In this document: positions 5,632-12,993 of the stretch, piece after piece
Layout of the letters: each line of letters starts with the position of its first letter
How positions within the stretch are numbered: the stretch's first letter is position 1
From: Phycisphaerae bacterium
GTDB taxonomy: Bacteria; Planctomycetota; Phycisphaerae; SM23-33
Reading direction: 5' to 3'
Length of the DNA: 15,168 bases
Assembly: GCA_022866005.1 (NCBI GenBank)
Contig: JALHTV010000200.1
Coordinates: forward strand, 1-15,168
Translations under genes and position numbers: made by a program
Notes under the pieces: model-generated
Database searches by the model: none
What the model was told of the DNA's origin: nothing
The model's input: only the letters and a program-made list of their open reading frames with translations

Positions 5632-6873
5632 ATGACCGAGAGAGGGTACAGGACCGAGTTTTTCGAGACAGCCGTGAAGCTGGGCTTCTACGGCCTGGAC
5701 CGCTCCGGGCTGACGGGCAAGAAAGACAACGTCCGCAAGTTTTGGGAGGATACCTTCATCAAGCTCATGATCCGCCCGGGGGTCGAGGAGATCTGTCGCG
5801 ATGACACGAGGATTCGCGTACTGGACCTGGGCTGTGGCAGCGGGGAAGGATTCGAATTGCTCACGCATATTCCGTGCAGTGACCGCAGCGCCCCGCCCCG
5901 TAGCGGCTTTCTTCTCTGGCGGGGCGACATCGAGTCCTACGTCGGTGTGGACATCTCCCCGGCCATGGTCAAGCAAGGCGAAAGCAACTACTCGGGGATG
6001 TCCAACGTTAGGTTTCTGCAGCACGACCTGTCGCAAGGCTTGCCCCCACTCGAAGACGCACGATTCGATTTCTATTTCTCCTCCTATTCCTCCTTGTCGC
6101 ACCTCACCCATGATGCGCTGGGGCGCCTCGTGGAGGACATCCTCCGCACCGCGCCCGCGAGAGCTCTCGTCTTGTTCGACATGATGGGCCGCTATTCGCC
6201 GGAGTGGCCGAAGTACTGGGACAAGAGCAGCAAAGAAATGCTTGCGTACTCCATGGAGTATCTTCTGCCGCCGGAAAGCAGGGAGTCGGACACCGTCGAG
6301 CGTTACACCATTTCCTATTGGAGCGCCGAGGAACTTGCGGAGCTCATTGACCAGGCCGCTCGGCGGACCCATCGTAGCGTCAGCCTGCACATCAAAGACC
6401 GTTCGATTTTCATCGGACGCCATATGGACACAGGCATCTTCAACGGTGTGAAGCTTCAGCTTCGCTACCAGGTCAATCGCCTGTTCGAGCATGGCTATCG
6501 CGGGGAGATAGAGAAGCTGAGAATCGACCTGTCCTACTTGAGAGACTACCAACACGTCAGGCTGCAGGTTTGGGAGCGGCTTTGCCTGTACCGCGATCGC
6601 TGGAATCGCGTGATTGAGCAATTGGAGGGCTTGATGAACGGGGACGATGCTCGCGTCAGAATGATTATCGAGACGGCGCCGCCGGAACTGTCCAGCGATT
6701 TGAAGATGCTGGCGTGGCTCCACCGCAGTGCCGACAGGTTCCCCGTGGCGGATTTCTGGGCCAGTGTCATGGGGCCTCAGGTGGCTTGCGTGCTCCGGAA
6801 CCTGGAATTCGGCCTCCCAGAAGGCCTGGGCTGCGGCCACGGGTTGATGTGCCTGGCGGAGATCACCGGGTAG
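5632..6873 (+). CDS. Class I SAM-dependent methyltransferase, substrate unknown
   Basis: The protein has 413 residues. A Rossmann methyltransferase domain is clear: motif I VLDLGCGSGEG at 63-73 binds SAM, D107 in YVGVDIS is the acidic residue at the end of strand 2 that holds the ribose, D132 in QHDL is motif II, and FDFYFSSYSSLSHL (145-158) is the post-II region. An N-terminal cap (1-60) and a helical C-terminal half (about 250-413) with many Arg, Tyr and Trp residues are unlike small-molecule methyltransferases and may bind a specific partner. I cannot name the substrate. AAGGAGAG lies 5 nt before the ATG, a strong site. Codon use is somewhat less GC-biased than in neighbouring housekeeping genes, which might mean later acquisition. 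Confidence 0.85.
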   Translation: MTERGYRTEFFETAVKLGFYGLDRSGLTGKKDNVRKFWEDTFIKLMIRPGVEEICRDDTRIRVLDLGCGSGEGFELLTHIPCSDRSAPPRSGFLLWRGDIESYVGVDISPAMVKQGESNYSGMSNVRFLQHDLSQGLPPLEDARFDFYFSSYSSLSHLTHDALGRLVEDILRTAPARALVLFDMMGRYSPEWPKYWDKSSKEMLAYSMEYLLPPESRESDTVERYTISYWSAEELAELIDQAARRTHRSVSLHIKDRSIFIGRHMDTGIFNGVKLQLRYQVNRLFEHGYRGEIEKLRIDLSYLRDYQHVRLQVWERLCLYRDRWNRVIEQLEGLMNGDDARVRMIIETAPPELSSDLKMLAWLHRSADRFPVADFWASVMGPQVACVLRNLEFGLPEGLGCGHGLMCLAEITG

Positions 6874-6889
6874 GGTTCTTCCGGCCGAG

Positions 6890-6919
6890 TTGACAGACAA
6901 TGCGCGTACGTACGATAAT
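6890..6919 (+). promoter_or_regulatory. Sigma-70 promoter of gatCA
   Basis: A perfect TTGACA (6890-6895) and GATAAT (6914-6919, one mismatch) are separated by 18 bp. The start would be near 6926, about 37 nt before gatC. A 10-bp palindrome CGTACGTACG (6905-6914) fills the end of the spacer and touches the -10 box. It could be a repressor site or chance. Confidence 0.62.
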
Positions 6920-6962
6920 CCGTGCGGCTTCTACTGTCCGGGGGGCATGACCCGGAGACGCG

Positions 6963-7265
6963 ATGGTCAAGACGATCGACCTCCAGTTAGTCCGGCACAT
7001 CGGCAAGCTCAGCCGCATCGAGCTGAGCGACGAGCAGGTGCAGACCTTCGGGCCGCAACTGGCAGCCATCCTGGACTTCTTCGGCAAGCTCCAGGAGCTG
7101 GACACCTCCAACGTCGAGCCCATGGCTCACGCGGTGGAGATCCACAACGTCCTGGCGGACGACGTGACCAGGCCCTCGCTCCCGCCCGACCAGGCCCTCG
7201 CCAACGCGCCCCAGCGCGACGGGGACTTCTTCAAGGTGCCCAAGGTCATCGGAGACAGCCAATAG
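6963..7265 (+). CDS. gatC: Asp/Glu-tRNA amidotransferase subunit GatC
   Basis: GatC is the small subunit that wraps around and stabilises GatA in the GatCAB complex, which amidates Glu-tRNA(Gln) and Asp-tRNA(Asn). The 100-residue protein has the usual architecture: an N-terminal helical segment VRHIGKLSRIELSD, a central helix ILDFFGKLQELDTSNVEPM, and an extended C-terminal tail with DDVTRPSL and the closing GDFFKVPKVI. Its length is normal for the family (about 95-100). GGAG at 6954-6957 lies 5 nt before the ATG. gatA begins about 35 nt after its stop, so the two form one transcription unit behind the promoter at 6890. Confidence 0.95.
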   Translation: MVKTIDLQLVRHIGKLSRIELSDEQVQTFGPQLAAILDFFGKLQELDTSNVEPMAHAVEIHNVLADDVTRPSLPPDQALANAPQRDGDFFKVPKVIGDSQ

Positions 7266-7300
7266 GCCACCTGCCCACGCCAGGGCCGGCGGAGATGCGC

Positions 7301-8806
7301 GTGAGTGCGATAGCGGACCTGTCGGTGCGAGAACTGGCTGCGGCCATCGCCCAAGGCGACTGCAAGGCCGTCGAGGCCGCCGAGGCGTACCTGGCCGCCA
7401 TCACCGCCCGCGAGCCGCGCATCAAGGCCTTCAACCAGGTCCTGGCCGACCGCGCCATCGAGCAGGCCGAGGCCGTCGACGCCGCCCGCGCCGCCGGCAA
7501 GCCCCTGGGGGCGCTGGCCGGTGTGCCGTTGGCGATCAAGGACAACCTCTGCACACCCTTCGGCCGGACCACCTGCTCGTCCAAGATTCTGGCCGAGTTT
7601 CGCCCGCCCTACATGGCTACGGCCGTCGGACGGATCGAGGCCGCCGGGGCGGTCGTGCTGGGCAAGACGAACATGGACGAGTTCGCCATGGGCAGCTCCA
7701 CGGAGAACAGCGGCTTTGGCCCCACGTTCAACCCCTGGGACCCCAGCCGGGTGCCGGGGGGTTCCTCGGGCGGATCGGCCGCGGCGGTCTCCGCCCGCCT
7801 GGCCGCGGGGGCGCTGGGCAGCGACACCGGCGGGTCAATCCGCCAGCCGGCGGCCTTCTGCGGCGTGGTGGGGATGAAGCCCACCTACGGGCGCGTCAGC
7901 CGATATGGCCTCGTGGCCTACGGGTCCAGCCTGGACCAGATCGGGCCCATCACGGGGGACGTGGCCGACTGCGCGCTGCTGCTGGGCGTGATTGCCGGCC
8001 ACGATCCGCAGGACTCCACCTGCCTGAACGAGCCCGTGCCGGATTACCTCGCGCGGTTGGACGAGCCGCTGAAGGGCCTCCGCATCGGCCGGCCGAGGGA
8101 GTTCTTCTCCAAGGCCCTGGACGGTGAGATCGCCGCGGCCATCGGCCGGGCCGCCGAGGCGTTCCAGAGCGTGGGGGCCACGGTCGTCGAGGTCTCGCTG
8201 CCGCACAGCCGCATCGACATCGACGGCGACGGCAACGTCAGCTCCTACGCGGTGGCCTGTTACTACATCGTGGCCATGTCCGAGGCCTCCAGCAACCTGG
8301 CCCGCTACGACGGCGTGCACTACGGCCACCGGACGCGTGAGGCCGTCGGCGACATCATCGAGCTGTACTCCAAGACGCGGGCCGAGGGCTTCGGTGCGGA
8401 GGTCAAGCGCCGCATCATGCTGGGGACCTACACCCTCTCGGCCGGTTACTACGACGCTTACTACAACAAGGCCCTGAAGGTCCGGAGGCTCATCAAGAAC
8501 GACTTCGACCAGGCCTTTGCCTCCTGCGACGTGCTGCTGTGCCCGGTGGCGCCGACGACGGCCTTTCGGCTAGGCGAGAAGACCGCCGATCCGCTGACGA
8601 TGTACCTGGAGGACATCTACACCATCAGCGTGAACCTCGCGGGCTTGCCGGGGCTGTCGCTGCCGGCGGGATTGAGCAAGGCCGGCCTGCCCATCGGCAT
8701 GCAGCTCATCGGGCCGGTCTTCAGCGAAGAGACGCTCCTGCGCGCCGGGCGCATGTTCGAAAAGGCCGCCGGCGTCTGCCGCCTCAAGCCGCCGCTGGCC
8801 TCGTAA
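7301..8806 (+). CDS. gatA: Asp/Glu-tRNA amidotransferase subunit GatA
   Basis: GatA is the amidase subunit, releasing ammonia from glutamine for GatB. The 501-residue protein shows the amidase-signature fold with the complete catalytic triad Lys80 (VPLAIKDN), cis-Ser155 (VPGGSSGGS) and nucleophile Ser179 (GSDTGGSIRQPA). It also has the KTNMDEFAMGSSTENS segment and YGRVSRYGLVAYGSSLDQIGP, characteristic of GatA rather than other amidases. I chose GTG at 7301: the only Shine-Dalgarno, GGAG at 7291-7294, is 6 nt away, whereas it abuts the ATG at 7295 with no spacing. The frame stays open further upstream over gatC, but that part is out-of-frame gatC sequence. No gatB follows, so the third subunit must be elsewhere. 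Confidence 0.96.
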   Translation: MSAIADLSVRELAAAIAQGDCKAVEAAEAYLAAITAREPRIKAFNQVLADRAIEQAEAVDAARAAGKPLGALAGVPLAIKDNLCTPFGRTTCSSKILAEFRPPYMATAVGRIEAAGAVVLGKTNMDEFAMGSSTENSGFGPTFNPWDPSRVPGGSSGGSAAAVSARLAAGALGSDTGGSIRQPAAFCGVVGMKPTYGRVSRYGLVAYGSSLDQIGPITGDVADCALLLGVIAGHDPQDSTCLNEPVPDYLARLDEPLKGLRIGRPREFFSKALDGEIAAAIGRAAEAFQSVGATVVEVSLPHSRIDIDGDGNVSSYAVACYYIVAMSEASSNLARYDGVHYGHRTREAVGDIIELYSKTRAEGFGAEVKRRIMLGTYTLSAGYYDAYYNKALKVRRLIKNDFDQAFASCDVLLCPVAPTTAFRLGEKTADPLTMYLEDIYTISVNLAGLPGLSLPAGLSKAGLPIGMQLIGPVFSEETLLRAGRMFEKAAGVCRLKPPLAS

Positions 8807-8838
8807 GCCCCCACCGGGCGTTAAAGGAATGCCGCTGG

Positions 8839-11088
8839 ATGAACCCCAAGCTCATTCCGAACCGTGAGGTGCCCTTCTGGGCCCTGGAGCAGCTCAAGCT
8901 GCGGGCGGTGGTCGCCGGCTGGGTGGACGACGAGGTGGCGCTGCTGGAGCGGTCACCGTTCGCGGAGCGCTTCGCGGCGCTGGACGGCCACGCGCTGGAT
9001 GAGGCCGGGGGCATCAGCCGCAGTTGGGTGGGGTTCTACTTCCTCACGGGCGACCAGCGCATCCCCGCCTACCTCACCGCCCTGCGCGACGCCTGGAAGA
9101 TCGCCACCGCCGACCACATGCACCACGGCTACCCCGCCAACCCGCACGGCGACCACATCCTGCACACGGCCGAGACGTTCACGCACTTCCTGCTGAACAT
9201 GCTTTATCTGGACCGCGCTGACCGGCAGGCCGCAGAGATGATCGAGGACGCCGCCGAGCACCTGGGCAACTGGTGTCCGGGGGTCTACCCCTGGTACGAC
9301 TGGGACGCGCACCGCTTCCGCAGCTACTTCCTGGGCACGCGGAGCGAGGCGTTCGCCCGGGAGCCTCTGAATTGGCAGTCGATCATCCACTTTCGGTTGC
9401 TCGCGATCGCCGTGGGGGCCTATGAGGCCACCGGCAAGCAGCGCTACCTGGACCTGCTGACCGACTACAGCGACATGTGGGCGGAGGTGATCCTGAGCGC
9501 TCCCAGCGACCGGGACATCCCCCGCGTGTTCACCGATCTCAGCGAGGCCGAACTGTCCCGATATGCCGCCCAGGACCGCCGCAGCTTCCATCCGCGCCGG
9601 GACTGGGTGCACGAATACGGCGGCGTCCTGGCCTCGCGGGTGCCTTTGCCCCCCGGCGCGGTCCCGGGCGACCTGGTGTCGACCCTGCTGGAGGTCTACC
9701 GTTACACGGGCAGGCCCGCCTACAAGGACGCCTTGCACCGGGTGGTCAAGCATTGGATCGGCGCCGACCGCACCCGCCCCGGCCGAGTGCCCACGGCCCA
9801 GCCCCACGCCAGCGACTATTACCTCAAGTACCGCGACTTCACCGGCGACACCTCGCTCGACTCGCTCTACCTGGAGCAGTTCCCCGTGGGCGTTGCTGCG
9901 GCGGTGCTCAGCGGTCAGCCTGATCGGATGCTGGGAGTGGCGACGGCCTCGGCGGCGGTGTTTGACCACCTGCTGGCGTCCAACAGCGGGCGGTGGGGCG
10001 CCGGGCGCGTGGTCACGCATGGCTGCGACGTGCGGTCCAATGCCGGTGGGGCGTGTGCGTACGTGATGCCGGCGCTGCACCTGCCGGTCTTCGGCGGGAT
10101 GACCGTGCAGTTCGGCCGCCCGCCGTGGATGAACGTGGCCTACTATACCGACGGTCACGTGGGGCTGCCCGCCGATGTGGCGGCCTTCTGCGTGCCCGGT
10201 CCGGGCGCTCGGCGCGGGGTGACTTTGTGCAACGCCGGCTCCACCGCTGTGAGCGTGACCGTCCGGCTGATCAGCCCCGCCGCCCGCGACCGCGGCGATC
10301 TGAAGACCCCCCCGCCAGCCGACGGGCGCGGCGTGATGGCCGTAACACTCCAACCGCTGGAGACAGTGACGGTGCTGGAAATCGACCGGGGCCGATGCTG
10401 GAGGATCCCGTGTGCAGAACCCTGCCGCGGCGGGGACCTGTACGCCCTACGCCTGCCGCACGACGTTGCGGTACAGACCGGCGGTGACGATGCGGCGGAT
10501 GTCCTTGGCGTCCGCAAGCAGCTCGTCGGTCTCGATCCAGTACTTGTCGATGAAGTCCAGGGCGTGGACGTCCCCGGCGTTGACGGTGGGAATCCCCAGG
10601 CGCTCGGCCGCCCGCAAGGCCTGACCTGCCTCGTAGTGGTCCTGGTTGCCGGTGTGGACCTCCAGGGCATCGGGCAGGACGCCCTCGGTGAGCATCTGCG
10701 CCGAGCCCGGCCAGCGGAACGGGTGCGCCAGCACCGTCAGGCAGCCTTCGGCGCGGGCGCGGGCGACGATCTCGGCCGGCTGCTCGGCCAGGGCGATGTA
10801 GGTCGCATCGTGCGTCCCCAGCACCAGCATGTGCTGCACCCGCTCGCCGGTCAGCGGCATCGTGCCGACCTCCACGCCGGGGAAGATGCGCAGGGCCGGG
10901 AACTGCCCCTGAATCTCAGCCAGCTCCTCCTGGTCCCAGACCGCATCGTGCTCGGTGAGGTAGACGGCGTGGTACCCGGCCTGGATGAGTCGGGCCATCG
11001 CCTCCTGGGGCGTGGCCCGGGCGCAGGGGCTATAGCGGCTGGTGTGCAGGTGCAGCTCGATCTTCACGGTGGCCTTGGCGGCGGGTGA
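8839..11088 (+). CDS. Uncharacterised alpha/alpha-toroid-like protein; frame runs on antisense to the PHP gene
   Basis: Residues 1 to about 515 look like a genuine protein that I cannot assign to a family. They are rich in Trp, Tyr and His and in helix-pair segments such as HMHHGYPANPHGDHILHTAETFTHFLLNMLYLD, where five His/Asp residues cluster. This suggests an alpha/alpha-toroid carbohydrate-active or heparinase-like enzyme. A beta-rich end follows (GVTLCNAGSTAVSVTVRL ... VTLQPLETVTVLEI). After about nucleotide 10395 the sequence loses this character, and from 10447 it is the exact codon-for-codon antisense of the PHP gene. The literal stop is at 11086-11088, giving 749 residues, but the functional end is probably near 10400-10450. 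Either the stop was lost or a small indel occurred; the next frame stops at 10487. AAAGGA lies 9 nt before the ATG. The gene starts 32 nt after gatA. Confidence 0.6.
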   Translation: MNPKLIPNREVPFWALEQLKLRAVVAGWVDDEVALLERSPFAERFAALDGHALDEAGGISRSWVGFYFLTGDQRIPAYLTALRDAWKIATADHMHHGYPANPHGDHILHTAETFTHFLLNMLYLDRADRQAAEMIEDAAEHLGNWCPGVYPWYDWDAHRFRSYFLGTRSEAFAREPLNWQSIIHFRLLAIAVGAYEATGKQRYLDLLTDYSDMWAEVILSAPSDRDIPRVFTDLSEAELSRYAAQDRRSFHPRRDWVHEYGGVLASRVPLPPGAVPGDLVSTLLEVYRYTGRPAYKDALHRVVKHWIGADRTRPGRVPTAQPHASDYYLKYRDFTGDTSLDSLYLEQFPVGVAAAVLSGQPDRMLGVATASAAVFDHLLASNSGRWGAGRVVTHGCDVRSNAGGACAYVMPALHLPVFGGMTVQFGRPPWMNVAYYTDGHVGLPADVAAFCVPGPGARRGVTLCNAGSTAVSVTVRLISPAARDRGDLKTPPPADGRGVMAVTLQPLETVTVLEIDRGRCWRIPCAEPCRGGDLYALRLPHDVAVQTGGDDAADVLGVRKQLVGLDPVLVDEVQGVDVPGVDGGNPQALGRPQGLTCLVVVLVAGVDLQGIGQDALGEHLRRARPAERVRQHRQAAFGAGAGDDLGRLLGQGDVGRIVRPQHQHVLHPLAGQRHRADLHAGEDAQGRELPLNLSQLLLVPDRIVLGEVDGVVPGLDESGHRLLGRGPGAGAIAAGVQVQLDLHGGLGGG

Positions 11089-11094
11089 CGACAC
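10447..11094 (-). CDS. PHP-domain metal-dependent phosphoesterase
   Basis: The 215-residue protein is a nearly bare PHP domain. Its metal ligands are all visible: HLH (His15, His17), TEHD (Glu48, His49, Asp50), PGVEV (Glu75), His88, AHPFR (His124) and GDVH (Asp175, His177). Stand-alone PHP proteins hydrolyse phosphate esters such as histidinol phosphate, nucleoside bisphosphates or oligonucleotide ends; the substrate here cannot be told. The frame allows an ATG at 11154 inside asnS. I chose GTG at 11094, because AGGAG at 11105-11109 overlaps the asnS stop codon and is 10 nt away, implying coupling to asnS. A later GTG at 11067 just before KIELHLHT is possible. The opposite strand is covered by the run-on frame of the upstream plus-strand gene, but the complete active site shows that this strand is coding. 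Confidence 0.85.
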   Translation of the reverse strand: MSSPAAKATVKIELHLHTSRYSPCARATPQEAMARLIQAGYHAVYLTEHDAVWDQEELAEIQGQFPALRIFPGVEVGTMPLTGERVQHMLVLGTHDATYIALAEQPAEIVARARAEGCLTVLAHPFRWPGSAQMLTEGVLPDALEVHTGNQDHYEAGQALRAAERLGIPTVNAGDVHALDFIDKYWIETDELLADAKDIRRIVTAGLYRNVVRQA

Positions 11095-11107
11095 GAAACT
11101 GTTGCTC

Positions 11108-12502
<1,395 letters not shown>

Positions 12503-12694
12503 GACGGTCGAGAGTGTACCGCGCTATGCGAGGAGTGGCACGGGCATCTTGCCCGTGCGGAGCATCATCAGTTTTGGGGGCAATAGCACAGCCGGGGCGG
12601 CTGTGCCACAGGCCCAGGGTGGACATGTGCCTCGGCCGCCTCGGCCAGGTGTTCGACGGGGTAGAGGGGATGCGAGCGCGACCCAGGGCGGCCG
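12503..12694. other. rpmB-asnS intergenic gap with palindromic element
   Basis: These 192 bp hold no gene I can support. The left part contains the nested palindromic element at 12535-12609. The rest is a GC-rich stretch with GCCTCGGCC-type repeats (around 12630-12650) and no promoter or T-tract terminator that I recognise. Confidence 0.5.
12535..12609. repeat. Nested palindromic intergenic element, planctomycete type
   Basis: Two hairpins sit inside a terminal inverted repeat. The outer ends are GTGGCAC (12535-12541) and GTGCCAC (12603-12609). Hairpin A pairs 12538-12546 with 12550-12558 around CACGGGCA...TGCCCGTG. Hairpin B pairs GCACAGCC 12586-12593 with GGCTGTGC 12599-12606. Sequences of this type (a GGGCATCTTGCCC core translating as GTGILPV or HGQDARAT) are scattered in intergenic DNA of many planctomycetes, from my memory of such genomes. 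It may be a non-autonomous mobile repeat or an RNA end-structure. Confidence 0.65.
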
Positions 12695-12973
12695 CTACGG
12701 CGCTTGCGTGGCGGCGGGTTCGGCGGGAGGGGAGTAGTCCCGCTTGGGGGGTTTGACGATCTTTCCGGTGCGAATGGCCTTGGTCGAGACGTTGATCCGC
12801 ACCACCGTGCCGTTGATGACGGCCCGGACCCGCTGCATGTTCGCGCGGAACTTCCGCTTGGTCTTGCCGGTGATCTTTCTCCCGACACCGCCGAGGTACT
12901 TGGCCTTGCCGCGGCGGGTGTACTGGCGGCCGCTGGTGGTCTTCTTGCCGGTGAACGGGCATATGCGAGGCAT
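12695..12973 (-). CDS. rpmB: 50S ribosomal protein bL28
   Basis: bL28 is a structural protein of the large subunit near the E site. The 92-residue product begins with MPRICPFTGKKTTSG and continues with RRGKAKYLGGVGRKITGKTKRKFRANMQ, then TVVRINVSTKAIRTGKIVKPP, all diagnostic. Only one cysteine is present, so this is the zinc-free form. A 15-20 residue Pro/Ala-rich tail makes it longer than the usual 62-78 residues. AGGAG lies 8 nt before the ATG. The start is 20 nt after the stop of the EF-G-like gene, so they form an operon. bL28 is more often found with bL33, so this partnership is less usual. Confidence 0.95.
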   Translation of the reverse strand: MPRICPFTGKKTTSGRQYTRRGKAKYLGGVGRKITGKTKRKFRANMQRVRAVINGTVVRINVSTKAIRTGKIVKPPKRDYSPPAEPAATQAP

Positions 12974-12993
12974 GGGAACAACTCCTGGGGACC

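Noticed and set aside
5611..6900. Minus-strand frame of 429 codons opposite the methyltransferase
   Set aside because: No domain or motif; the plus strand has a clear SAM-binding motif and a strong ribosome binding site.
6890..7300. N-terminal extension of the gatA frame over gatC
   Set aside because: The extension is an out-of-frame reading of gatC and its leader; GatA family length and the catalytic residue positions fit the start at 7301.
10447..11088. C-terminal 214 codons of the plus-strand toroid-like frame as a real domain
   Set aside because: It is exact antisense of the PHP gene, whose metal ligands are complete; stop-free antisense in this register is expected at high GC.
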